Shown here: one piece after another, positions 45,327 through 52,458 of the stretch
Layout of the letters: the number at the start of each line of letters is the position of its first letter
Position numbering within the stretch: the first letter of the stretch is position 1
NCBI GenBank assembly: GCA_963596015.1
Contig: CAVBJS010000003.1
Span: 1-64,000 of the forward strand
DNA length: 64,000 bases
Direction of reading: 5' to 3'
Source of the DNA: CAG-791 sp963596015
GTDB lineage: Bacteria; Bacillota; Clostridia; Lachnospirales; Lachnospiraceae
Translations under genes and position numbers: made by a program
Notes under the pieces: generated by a model
What the model saw: only the letters and a program-made list of their open reading frames with translations
Databases searched by the model: none
What the model was told of the DNA's origin: nothing

Positions 45327-46844
45327 TCATCTCTTTACAATGGTAAAATTCCGAAACCGATACCCCTTCACTTCAATCTCATTCTGGGGAATGATCCGGT
45401 AGGACATCCGCTTGCGCTGTCCATACAGTCGGATGTAGATCAGACGTATGAATCGCTCCAGATCCGAGTATGCCGATTCCCTGCTCCGGGCGTCGACGCC
45501 GGAATTGCCTTCCATCCCTTGCTGTTCTGTTAAGGATGGCAGCATCTCCCCGCTCTCCTGCTCCTCACCGCTCACCTGCTCTTCACCGACCTTCCGATAC
45601 TGCAGGATTTCCGATGCCATCATGCTCTCTCTGCCATCCAGGCATTTTTCCACATAGGCGCCGATCTTAGCGGGACTTAGCACGTTAGCCAGCTTCTTTT
45701 CCATAGCCGCATGCTTGGCACGCCGCTGCGTCTCATCGATCTCCACCGTCTCCAGCTCCTTGGGGGCGAATTCCTTTCGGCCTTCCACCGGCGCATACAG
45801 AGAATTCATATCCAGGAAATTCCAGGAAAAAATACGGATCAGCCGGTCCGTCTCCTCCAACTCATAGAATCCCGCCGGATCCAGGTTTTCCTCCTGCATC
45901 TTTCCGGCCAGTGCGGTGACGATCGTTTTCAGCTGTCCCCGTACATCGGCGTTACTGGTTAAAAGGAATTTGGCCCGGGCAATGGCTGCTCCCTGGTATT
46001 TGGTGTTCTTCTGATTGATCTCCTCCAGAATAACATCCATCTCCCGGAATGCGGAGATGACCTGATGCAGGTATGTCATCACCAGTTCTCTTGCATTTTC
46101 CTCCGGCAGCTCCTTGATCTCTGCAATTTCCTTAGCGGCACGCTCCAGAAATCGTCCGCTTCTGGCGTTGGACTCCAGGCGGTCCAGGATCTCCGGCCGG
46201 AACTTGGATACATTGTCTGAGGTGACAAGTCGGTGGTATGCCTTATCCACCACGTTGGTATAGTAATCGTTGAGCAGCGCATCCATGATCTCCTGCACCG
46301 TCTGATGCTTTGTCAGCTCATCGATATACTTTTTGATATTGGCATTTAAGGTTTTAAGGCCGGTGATCAGCGCGTCCGTATTTTCCACGATCTGAAGCAG
46401 TCCTACGCCGGGACTCTCCTTGGCCCGGGTCAGGTTGTAAATGGTATAAATATACCCCTGATACTCCGCCCGCTGGCCGCCGGAAATATTCTGCAGCGAC
46501 TTCATCATGGTCACGGCATAATCGCGAAAATTCACACGCTGCACATAGCTGTAATCCACATCCGTATAGATCCAGCCATACCCTTCCAACCGTCGCAGGA
46601 TGAAATTCGCCTTATCCCGGGAGGACATGCCCCCGGTATCTGCATCCTCTTCGATCTCTGCCGACAGCTGCGCATCAAAATAGTAAGTCAGCTCATCCAC
46701 CAGAACATCCCGCTCTACACCAAAAGAAAGCTGCTGCGATGTGATCGCAAACAGCCTCTCCATGCATTCCCAATATACGATTTTACCGGGCGATGCCAGC
46801 GGATGAAAGAAATTCTCCGGAAGCACTTGAAACAATGCACTCAT
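45327..46844 (-). CDS. jetA: Wadjet protein JetA
   Basis: A 505-residue MukF-like kleisin subunit. The N-terminus SALFQVLPENFFHPLASPG and the winged-helix/helical body fit the JetA group with the DUF5716 pattern, which together with DUF4194 JetB suggests a type III-like Wadjet; the type is from memory and not checked by search. AGGAG lies seven bases before the ATG. It is the first gene of the operon. Confidence 0.88.
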   Translation of the reverse strand: MSALFQVLPENFFHPLASPGKIVYWECMERLFAITSQQLSFGVERDVLVDELTYYFDAQLSAEIEEDADTGGMSSRDKANFILRRLEGYGWIYTDVDYSYVQRVNFRDYAVTMMKSLQNISGGQRAEYQGYIYTIYNLTRAKESPGVGLLQIVENTDALITGLKTLNANIKKYIDELTKHQTVQEIMDALLNDYYTNVVDKAYHRLVTSDNVSKFRPEILDRLESNARSGRFLERAAKEIAEIKELPEENARELVMTYLHQVISAFREMDVILEEINQKNTKYQGAAIARAKFLLTSNADVRGQLKTIVTALAGKMQEENLDPAGFYELEETDRLIRIFSWNFLDMNSLYAPVEGRKEFAPKELETVEIDETQRRAKHAAMEKKLANVLSPAKIGAYVEKCLDGRESMMASEILQYRKVGEEQVSGEEQESGEMLPSLTEQQGMEGNSGVDARSRESAYSDLERFIRLIYIRLYGQRKRMSYRIIPQNEIEVKGYRFRNFTIVKR

Positions 46845-46893
46845 CTATGCTCTCCTGTATGTCAGATTTCTTTCATTTTACACTATATGCCCT

Positions 46894-47481
46894 TTATTGG
46901 GTAGTTCCGTTCCAATATGCAAAATTCTCTGCGTACTTATCAAGATCTGCCGTACTTACGGTCAGTGCACTGCCTTCCACGTTATATGCAATATTCATAG
47001 GATTACAGCCGCCTGCCGTCTCTCCTACGCTGTCCATTGTAAATACATTACCGCAGTTCTGGCAGACCAGTCTTCCGTTTACTTCCTTAAAATAGGCCCT
47101 GGGAGAAGGATTGCATGCCTGGCAGGTATTGAGAGATAAACGGGCCGATCCGTCTGAGGCATTTACCGCAAGCAGCTGTATGGTCGTTCCGTTGGAATCG
47201 TAATTAATGTAAAGCGGATGCTCTGTCAGGGTATCTGTATTGATCGTGATCTGTCCGTTGTCTACTGTTGGGATTATGTAGGCGGAGGCAGTAGTCTCTT
47301 CCTGGGTGTCTGTATTGCCGGTGATGCTTTCTGCTGTGCTTGCGTTTGTGGTTTCGTTGGTGCTTACATTGCCTGTTTCATTGGTACTTCCGTTTGTGGT
47401 TTCTCCGGTACTGCCGCAGGCAGTCATGAGTGACAGGGTCAAAGTCAACAGAAGGATCTTTGCCAGTGTTTTCTTTTTCAT
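46894..47481 (-). CDS. DUF2318 lipoprotein (putative FtrD-like metal/redox protein)
   Basis: A 195-residue lipoprotein. The signal peptide ends in a lipobox LMTAC, followed by a Thr/Asn/Glu-rich linker with repeated STNET units, then a DUF2318 domain with NTCQACNPSPRAYFK, RLVCQNCGNVF and GGCNPMNI. The paired cysteines suggest metal or iron-sulfur binding outside the membrane, as in iron/copper uptake proteins of the FtrD kind. Its ribosome site overlaps the stop of the TauE/SafE gene, so the two are co-translated under the copper-type promoter. Confidence 0.88.
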   Translation of the reverse strand: MKKKTLAKILLLTLTLSLMTACGSTGETTNGSTNETGNVSTNETTNASTAESITGNTDTQEETTASAYIIPTVDNGQITINTDTLTEHPLYINYDSNGTTIQLLAVNASDGSARLSLNTCQACNPSPRAYFKEVNGRLVCQNCGNVFTMDSVGETAGGCNPMNIAYNVEGSALTVSTADLDKYAENFAYWNGTTQ

Positions 47482-47487
47482 TTAAAT

Positions 47488-48882
47488 TTACTCTCCATTT
47501 CCATCAATGATATTGATCTTTCCATAGATCATGCCCATCCAGCAGGTATACTGCACCGTGCCGGGCTCTCCCGGGGTGAACTCGATCACATTCTCTCCCG
47601 GTGTAAATATATGGGTAACGCCGTATGCCGACAGGATCATCTTATAATTGCAGCCATTGATCACCTCTTCCGGCACATGGATGGTCCACTTAACAGGAAT
47701 CCCACTGTAAACAGTGATTTCCGGATAGCCGCCAAAATCGAGATTACTTTCCACGTATTGTATGTCTTCGGATGGTGTTATGGCGGCGGTATTTAATTCC
47801 TGGGAATTGTCGGCTGCTTCCGGGGTGTTGTCAGATGTCCCTGCAGTATAATTCATGGTAACCCCCGCCAGTCCGGCGCCCTGTGAAAGCATGGCAAGCC
47901 CCAGAACCACCACCAGGATAGAACCGATCTTCATAACAAGGGCAGTATATTTTCTGCCAAGTGCAGATATCACGCTGCCCAGGCCCAGCATCAGCGGAAC
48001 CGTACCTAAGCTGAACATCAGCATAGCCATGGCTCCCGAAATCGGATTTCCCGAACCAAGAGCAATGATCTGCATGGACTGCATGGGACCGCAGGGCATA
48101 AGTCCATTCAGCATGCCAACCACAAAGGGTCTTTTCTCCGATCGTCTTTTGGCTGAGATTTTCATGGCTGTTTTTTTCGGGAACCGAATCTGCAATTTTC
48201 TTAAGGCCGGGAAGATACCCAACATATTGATTCCCATTATCACCATAAACAGTCCGGCGATCATTTTCAGTATTCCCTGCAAGACCAGGGGGATTACCTC
48301 TCCCGCACCTCCTGTCAGGAGCATACCGACCCCACCCAGCAAAAATCCGATCAAAGTGTAAGAGATCACCCGTCCGGCATTGTAGAGCAAAGCCGGCATG
48401 ATGATACTGCCCTTTGCAGCGCTTTTCTCACGATCAGCACTCTGGGGTATGCACTGGGAAAGATTGATGCCGCCGCACATGGCAATACAGTGCACGGAAG
48501 TAAGAAGCCCTACGATAAACAGCATTCCATAGCTCATTTTGGAATCGGCCAGCTTCGCCGGCACCAGCAGATTTAAGATTCCAAAGTGCTGCAGAAGATA
48601 ATACAGCAGCAAAATGACGGCAACGGTTCCCATAGCTCTGTACCATTTCGAATACTTGCTTTGGCTTTTATCTGCGACCGTGTAACCAAGGCCACGAATG
48701 ATACCGCCCATTTGCTCTCTTGTCAGGATCCGGGGATCATATGTAATTTCTGCCCTTCCTTCGCTGTAGGAAACACAGACTTTGGAGACCCCGGCTGTAT
48801 TCTTTAAGGTCTGCTCTATTCTGTTTTGGCAATTCACACAGGTCATACCCTCAATAGTAAGAACGGTTCTCTCGATTCCCAT
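47488..48882 (-). CDS. HMA domain, SafE/UreH-type membrane and cupredoxin-like fusion protein
   Basis: A 464-residue three-part protein. Residues 1-70 are a heavy-metal-associated domain with GMTCVNCQ. Six to seven membrane helices of the sulfite exporter/UreH-like family follow, with TSVHCIAMCGG and LNGLMPCGPMQSMQ cysteine motifs. The C-terminal 100 residues are a cupredoxin-like domain with NGCNYKMILSAYG and YTCWMGM ligands. The domains imply copper relay across the membrane. Expression is from a promoter with two CsoR-like operators. Confidence 0.9.
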   Translation of the reverse strand: MGIERTVLTIEGMTCVNCQNRIEQTLKNTAGVSKVCVSYSEGRAEITYDPRILTREQMGGIIRGLGYTVADKSQSKYSKWYRAMGTVAVILLLYYLLQHFGILNLLVPAKLADSKMSYGMLFIVGLLTSVHCIAMCGGINLSQCIPQSADREKSAAKGSIIMPALLYNAGRVISYTLIGFLLGGVGMLLTGGAGEVIPLVLQGILKMIAGLFMVIMGINMLGIFPALRKLQIRFPKKTAMKISAKRRSEKRPFVVGMLNGLMPCGPMQSMQIIALGSGNPISGAMAMLMFSLGTVPLMLGLGSVISALGRKYTALVMKIGSILVVVLGLAMLSQGAGLAGVTMNYTAGTSDNTPEAADNSQELNTAAITPSEDIQYVESNLDFGGYPEITVYSGIPVKWTIHVPEEVINGCNYKMILSAYGVTHIFTPGENVIEFTPGEPGTVQYTCWMGMIYGKINIIDGNGE

Positions 48883-48919
48883 CGTATTTCTTTCTGATTG
48901 TCCTTATGCCGGATGGCAT

Positions 48920-49080
48920 TTACTGCCTGTCATCTGCTGAACATCATCTGCTACTCAACATTAGCTGAATATCATCTACCGAACGTCATCTGCTGCGCAT
49001 CATCCGCTGAATAACCTCTACCAAATGTCATCTGCTGCGCATCATCCGCTGAATATTATCTGCTAAGTGTCATCTACTGC
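48920..49080. repeat. Degenerate 21/42-bp tandem repeats in copper-operon leader
   Basis: GTCATCTGCTGCGCATCATCC recurs at 48985 and 49027 within 42-bp superunits, with more diverged CATCTGCTG copies to the left. The array lies in the 5' leader of the HMA/SafE gene, between the promoter and the start codon. Confidence 0.75.
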
Positions 49081-49096
49081 AACTATTGATTTTCAG

Positions 49097-49156
49097 AATA
49101 CCCCGCCGGGGTATTTTATAAAGCAATAATATATACCCCTACAGGGTATTTGTCAA
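49097..49156 (-). promoter_or_regulatory. Promoter with two CsoR-like copper operators
   Basis: On the minus strand TTGACA (49156-49151), a 17-base spacer and TATATT (49133-49128). The spacer is almost entirely the dyad ATACCCCTACAGGGTAT (49133-49149). A second perfect palindrome, AATACCCCGCCGGGGTATT (49097-49115), lies just after the -10. These match the GTAT/TACCC-type sites bound by CsoR copper repressors, so the operon should open when copper rises. No csoR gene is in the window. Confidence 0.8.
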
Positions 49157-49447
49157 GAAACTTTCGTTACTTTTTCCGCAGCCTGATCGTATCATGGTTG
49201 CTGTTCAGATGCCGGCCAGTCGATACGGTGGCGAAACAGCAAAACGTACCGCGTCTGTGAAATGAACATCATTATCGGTTGTAAATAACAGGAAAACGCC
49301 GCGTTTGGAAGCAATGCCGGAAGTGTTTTCAAGGTGGCACAGAGAGGCAAATAAAGAAGCAGCTAGGCGAGAAGATCGTCCGGCTGCTTCTTTACGGTTC
49401 TATGCTGTTTGACCCTTGGCCAACAGTTTCCTTTTTTTGTCTCATTT
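49157..49447. other. Intergenic region without a recognised gene
   Basis: No credible frame. A hairpin-like CGGCTGCTTC/GAAGCAGCCGG region occurs around 49357-49392 (GAAGCAGCTAGG... CGGCTGCTTC), close after the small peptide gene and possibly its terminator. Confidence 0.4.
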
Positions 49448-49552
49448 TTAATATACACCATTATGCAGACATACCCAGTTATTTTCAAGGTGTGATAAAA
49501 CGGTAACAAAAATGATAAATCCGATCGTACTCCAGATAATAGCAGTTAACAT
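49448..49552 (-). CDS. Small membrane peptide, 34 residues, copy A
   Basis: ATG at 49552 preceded by AAAGGAGG seven bases upstream; stop TAA at 49450-49448. The peptide starts MLTAIIWSTIGFIIFVTVLS, one hydrophobic helix, then a polar end. The first 12 residues and 36 bases are identical to copy B, 185 bases upstream, while the tails have diverged. The pattern of two paralogous short frames each with an excellent ribosome site is strong evidence of real genes. Function is unknown; small toxic or signalling membrane peptides are options. Confidence 0.65.
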   Translation of the reverse strand: MLTAIIWSTIGFIIFVTVLSHLENNWVCLHNGVY

Positions 49553-49632
49553 ATGGCTGCCTCCTTTCTTCTTTTTATGTGCTTATGTGCAAGCGATGAG
49601 CCATTGTCGGCTCTTTTCAAATTTTAAAATTA

Positions 49633-49737
49633 TTAACGTACACGTCTGTGCAGACGTACCAGGTTATCTTCGAAGTAAGCTAAAACGGCGATAAACATGA
49701 GAAATCCGATCGTACTCCAGATAATAGCAGTTAACAT
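49633..49737 (-). CDS. Small membrane peptide, 34 residues, copy B
   Basis: ATG at 49737 with AAGGAG eight bases upstream; stop TAA at 49635-49633. The peptide has one predicted membrane helix (MLTAIIWSTIGFLMFIAVLA) and a basic tail rich in Arg (VRLHRRVR), so its C-terminus probably faces the cytoplasm. It is paralogous to copy A. A promoter-like block at 49845-49862 resembles the one upstream of the 37-residue peptide gene. Not recognised as a known family. Confidence 0.65.
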   Translation of the reverse strand: MLTAIIWSTIGFLMFIAVLAYFEDNLVRLHRRVR

Positions 49738-49779
49738 ATGATAGTCTCCTTTCAAAATTAAGTTATGTGATAGATGCGG

Positions 49780-49862
49780 TTCCTGTGTCTCAGGTTGTTT
49801 CCGCTTTCGTTGTTTTCTTTGTTGTGCTTATTATGCATGAGAGGATGTATCAGAGGCGTAAT
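49780..49862 (-). promoter_or_regulatory. Shared promoter-like block upstream of small peptide copy B
   Basis: ATGTATCAGAGGCGTAAT (49845-49862, plus-strand view) matches 15 of 18 bases with 50334-50351 upstream of the 37-residue peptide gene. Both are followed, towards the gene, by an A/C-rich leader with AACAAAG and GCGGAAA. This implies a common regulator or duplication. Confidence 0.5.
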
Positions 49863-49877
49863 ACGTTTCGTCAAAAA

Positions 49878-49929
49878 GAAAGCAGCCACGATCCCCTTGT
49901 AAATACTGAAGGAGGTTGTGACTGCTTTC
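49878..49929 (-). terminator. Long hairpin upstream of small peptide promoter block
   Basis: GAAAGCAG (49878-49885) and CTGCTTTC (49922-49929) close a long imperfect stem with inner CCCCTT/AAGGAGG pairing. In the leftward direction it is followed by CTTTTTG, so it likely ends a transcript from the right. Confidence 0.55.
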
Positions 49930-49935
49930 GGTTTC

Positions 49936-50060
49936 TTAATCGGCGCAAAGTCCGTCGGTGATCCGCTCTCCCATCAGGGTGGAGCAAAATACGCCGTCAT
50001 CCGTAAGGTAATGGTCCAGGTAAGGACGCAGGCAGACAGTGGTGATCAGAGACAATAAAA
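49936..50060 (-). pseudogene. Possible 3' remnant of a gene
   Basis: The minus-strand frame ending at TAA 49938-49936 reads LRPYLDHYLTDDGVFCSTL and MGERITDGLCAD, with a protein-like composition. It has no start or ribosome site and begins right at a terminator hairpin. It may be the tail of a deleted gene. I do not recognise the family. Confidence 0.3.
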
Positions 50061-50061
50061 G

Positions 50062-50109
50062 AAGCCTGCTGCAGGTATCCTCGTACCACGCAGCAGGCTT
50101 TCTTTTTTT
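50062..50109. terminator. Bidirectional terminator after 37-residue peptide gene
   Basis: AAGCCTGCTGC (50062-50072) and GCAGCAGGCTT (50090-50100) form a perfect stem, followed on the plus strand by TCTTTTTTTA and on the minus strand by CTTTTATTG. Confidence 0.8.
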
Positions 50110-50134
50110 ATGCTTTGTATTTAGGTTTGATTTA

Positions 50135-50248
50135 TTAACGGCGGCGAAAAAGCTTACGGAGCGTGTTGATTACAATACCTATAGTTCCGAAATTTTTCCT
50201 ATCCTGATCCATTGTGGGGTTAAGCGGTCCGAGCTTAGTTTCGTTCAT
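50135..50248 (-). CDS. Small basic peptide, 37 residues
   Basis: ATG at 50248 with AAAGGAGA seven bases upstream; TAA at 50137-50135. The sequence begins MNETKLGPLNPTMDQDRKNF, has a short hydrophobic middle (GTIGIVINTL) and ends in a basic RKLFRRR. A dedicated terminator follows and a promoter-like block lies about 90 bases upstream. The form resembles small secreted or membrane-active peptides, but there is no leader cleavage site or processing enzyme nearby. Function unknown. Confidence 0.6.
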   Translation of the reverse strand: MNETKLGPLNPTMDQDRKNFGTIGIVINTLRKLFRRR

Positions 50249-50305
50249 TTTAGTATCTCCTTTTGGTTGTAATTTTGTTTTCCGCTCTCAGCGGCTTTGT
50301 TTGTT

Positions 50306-50351
50306 TTTTGTTGAGCCTATCTTAACGCAGAGTATGTATGAGAAGCGTAAC
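50306..50351 (-). promoter_or_regulatory. Promoter-like block of 37-residue peptide gene
   Basis: Minus-strand GTTACGCTTCTCATACAT (50351-50334) is followed by CTCTGCGTTAAGATAGG. TAAGAT may serve as -10. The block is conserved upstream of small peptide copy B (49862-49845). Confidence 0.45.
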
Positions 50352-50423
50352 ACCCGTTCAGTTACAATGCAGTCACAGCATTCGTTGTGAATCGGCGAGC
50401 CACTCAATAAACAGACTGAAATA

Positions 50424-50464
50424 AAAGACGCAAGGCAATGCATGTATCATTGTCTTGCGTCTTT
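50424..50464 (-). terminator. Terminator of phosphoribosyltransferase gene
   Basis: AAAGACGCAAGGCAATG and CATTGTCTTGCGTCTTT form a 17-bp stem with one G-U pair. In the leftward direction it ends in CTTTTATTT. Confidence 0.85.
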
Positions 50465-50474
50465 CCATTACCCT

Positions 50475-51041
50475 CTACAGGATCTCGTATTCACCCTCTC
50501 CTGTTTTCTTAAACAGGGGAAGCTTTTGCAGAAATACAATATCACTTCTGTCTGCCGCATCTCCTTCTGCCAGAATAGCAGCTTTCTTTACCACATTAGC
50601 ACCGGCGCTCTTCATCAGCTCTTCCAGTGCATGGAGTGATTCTCCGGTGGAGATCACATCGTCAATAAGGCATACATTTTTGCCTCTTATCTTTTCCGCA
50701 TCGGTTCCGTCTAATACCAGGTGCTGCTCTCCCTTGGTGGTAATGGAGTGAACAGAGACAGCGACGGTATCCCGCATGTAGGATTTCTCGCTCTTTCTGG
50801 CCACGATAAACTCTTTCTTTCCAAGCAGTCTGCTGATCTCATAGGAAAGGGCGATCCCCTTGGCTTCTGCCGTGACAATGACATCCACCTCTCCTAACCG
50901 GGCGGCGATCTCCGGTGCGCAGGCCTGGATCAGCTCCGTGTCACTGATGACAACGAAACTGGCAAAAGCCAACTCTTCATTAATAGGAATAAAAGGCAGT
51001 GTTCTCTCCACACCGCAAAGATTTAACTTGTAATTTTTCAT
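50475..51041 (-). CDS. Phosphoribosyltransferase family protein (purine type)
   Basis: A 188-residue type I phosphoribosyltransferase. The PRPP-binding motif VCLIDDVISTGES is clear. VTAEAKGIALSYEISRLLG and FIVARKSEKSYM resemble adenine/xanthine PRTs, which salvage a free purine base into a nucleotide. The ATG at 51041 has GGAG six bases upstream. An NCS2-type permease gene precedes it on the same strand, so uptake and salvage are linked. The exact base is not determined. Confidence 0.88.
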   Translation of the reverse strand: MKNYKLNLCGVERTLPFIPINEELAFASFVVISDTELIQACAPEIAARLGEVDVIVTAEAKGIALSYEISRLLGKKEFIVARKSEKSYMRDTVAVSVHSITTKGEQHLVLDGTDAEKIRGKNVCLIDDVISTGESLHALEELMKSAGANVVKKAAILAEGDAADRSDIVFLQKLPLFKKTGEGEYEIL

Positions 51042-51198
51042 ACTGATCTCCATTCCGCAGGCGCTGTGCGCCGGAGGAATCGCAGCGCAAATTTCAGATT
51101 TGCGCTGTGCTCAGGGCTATTTGTGACGCCTGCGGCACAAATAGCTGTGCGAAGGATCTGCTATCGAGCAGATCCTTCGCACTGATCTCCATTCCGCA
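51042..51198 (-). repeat. Multi-hairpin insert flanked by 18-bp direct repeats
   Basis: ACTGATCTCCATTCCGCA occurs at 51042-51059 and 51181-51198. Between them are four hairpins: GGCGC/GCGCC (51060-51072), AGCGCAAAT/ATTTGCGCT (51084-51106), GCTATTTGTG/CACAAATAGC (51116-51145) and a 15-bp stem TGCGAAGGATCTGCT/AGCAGATCCTTCGCA (51148-51181). The direct repeat includes the ribosome site of the downstream gene, so a second, orphan ribosome site sits at the far end. Confidence 0.85.
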
Positions 51199-51207
51199 CG
51201 ATTTATC

Positions 51208-52266
51208 TTATAATCCCAGCAGCTTTGCTGCCACACCGGCGATCATTCCCAGGAAAGGATTGGTCACAGCGGTGACGACCATGGTGGTTCCGCCTACAGC
51301 TGCGTTCAGGCTGAAGGCAGTGGGTGCATCCAGAGCCACAGTCTTAAAGATACCCAGTACAAATAAGAAGCCTGCGATGGAAGAAGAAGGCACAAATCTG
51401 CCGATCTTCGGAAGAAGCTTAAATATAAGGATAAGACCGATGACAACCATCATGATGACGCCAGACCATACCGCATGAGGGGCATTGGCCGTAGCGGAAA
51501 TGATAGCCTCTACCGGCGCACCGCCGAAGAAGGAGGATACCATATCTGCCAGAGAGGAGATCACTGTCAGCTGATCTACATTATAATTGCCACTGGTAGC
51601 CATACCGGCGGTGATGCCGCCGAAGGAAATGTTGGAGCCGATATTCAGGCACACCATACCCAGCGCACCCAGGATCACATTGGCATTGATAGTGAATTTC
51701 TGCCTTTTAAAATTGTCATCCTCTACTACGATGTTGCTCTTTTCCTTCTGGAAAATGGCACTGACGATGCAGGATACCACTACAGAAATTACGATAGTAT
51801 AAACCAGGGTATTGGAACTGTTTCTGGTGATATAGTAAGTAACCAGCGCAGCAGCCAGAGAAGAACCGCCGGAAATGGCATCGCTCTTGATCATGTCAAT
51901 GGCAGCCTTTGTCAGCACGATACCTACACCGGCCATCATGCCATATGCCACGTCATCACCGATAAAGTCCACGATCCTGGTCAGCAGTCCCAGGGCGCCG
52001 ATCAGCGCCATAATGACACCGCCGATAAAGATCATGGTGCAGCGCTCGGATCTGTCCTTTCCGGCCGTTCCGGCATAGGTAATGGTCTCCGCCTGGAAAG
52101 AGATAGGAGCCACACTCTGGGTCACCGTATTACCTACCGCACCCACAAAGAATGCCAAAGCCGTGGGGACAGAGGCAAATCCAAAGGCCAGTGCCAACAG
52201 GCCCTGGGGCAGTCCGTTCAGCACCACACCCACAATGGCCAATGCATCAGTTACAATTGCGTTCAT
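51208..52266 (-). CDS. NCS2-type nucleobase permease
   Basis: A 352-residue membrane protein with about ten hydrophobic segments. The QSVAPISFQAETITYAGT and AISGGSSLAAALVTYYITR regions and the late PSSSIAGFLFVLGIFKT helix fit the nucleobase:cation symporter-2 superfamily, in a shorter divergent branch. It probably imports a purine or pyrimidine base for the adjoining phosphoribosyltransferase. The ATG at 52266 has AAGGA upstream. Confidence 0.75.
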   Translation of the reverse strand: MNAIVTDALAIVGVVLNGLPQGLLALAFGFASVPTALAFFVGAVGNTVTQSVAPISFQAETITYAGTAGKDRSERCTMIFIGGVIMALIGALGLLTRIVDFIGDDVAYGMMAGVGIVLTKAAIDMIKSDAISGGSSLAAALVTYYITRNSSNTLVYTIVISVVVSCIVSAIFQKEKSNIVVEDDNFKRQKFTINANVILGALGMVCLNIGSNISFGGITAGMATSGNYNVDQLTVISSLADMVSSFFGGAPVEAIISATANAPHAVWSGVIMMVVIGLILIFKLLPKIGRFVPSSSIAGFLFVLGIFKTVALDAPTAFSLNAAVGGTTMVVTAVTNPFLGMIAGVAAKLLGL

Positions 52267-52281
52267 TTTTTTTCCTTTCTT

Positions 52282-52327
52282 ACCGCAGTCTATCTGCGCT
52301 GTGTGAAAACAACGATGTCGCAGATAG
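52282..52327 (-). other. Leader hairpin of permease gene, partly like dispersed element
   Basis: CTATCTGCG (52290-52298) pairs with CGCAGATAG (52319-52327). The gene-proximal ACCGCAGTCTATCTGCG also resembles hairpin iii of the dispersed element. No purine-riboswitch core was found. Confidence 0.45.
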
Positions 52328-52458
52328 TGTAACATTGCACCCGGTACTCTGTAAATCGGTGAACCGCGGGGAATATCCCTGCATATGCCGATAAAACTAT
52401 GCAGTTCTTACAACTGCGGGAAAACAATAACAACATTGCTGTTCGAACGCCGGCCGGC

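Noticed and set aside
49512..49694. Plus-strand 60-codon frame in the small peptide region
   Set aside because: No ribosome site; it is the complement of the two real minus-strand peptide genes.
52267..52458. Purine riboswitch before the nucleobase permease
   Set aside because: The conserved purine-aptamer core was not found; only a simple hairpin is present.
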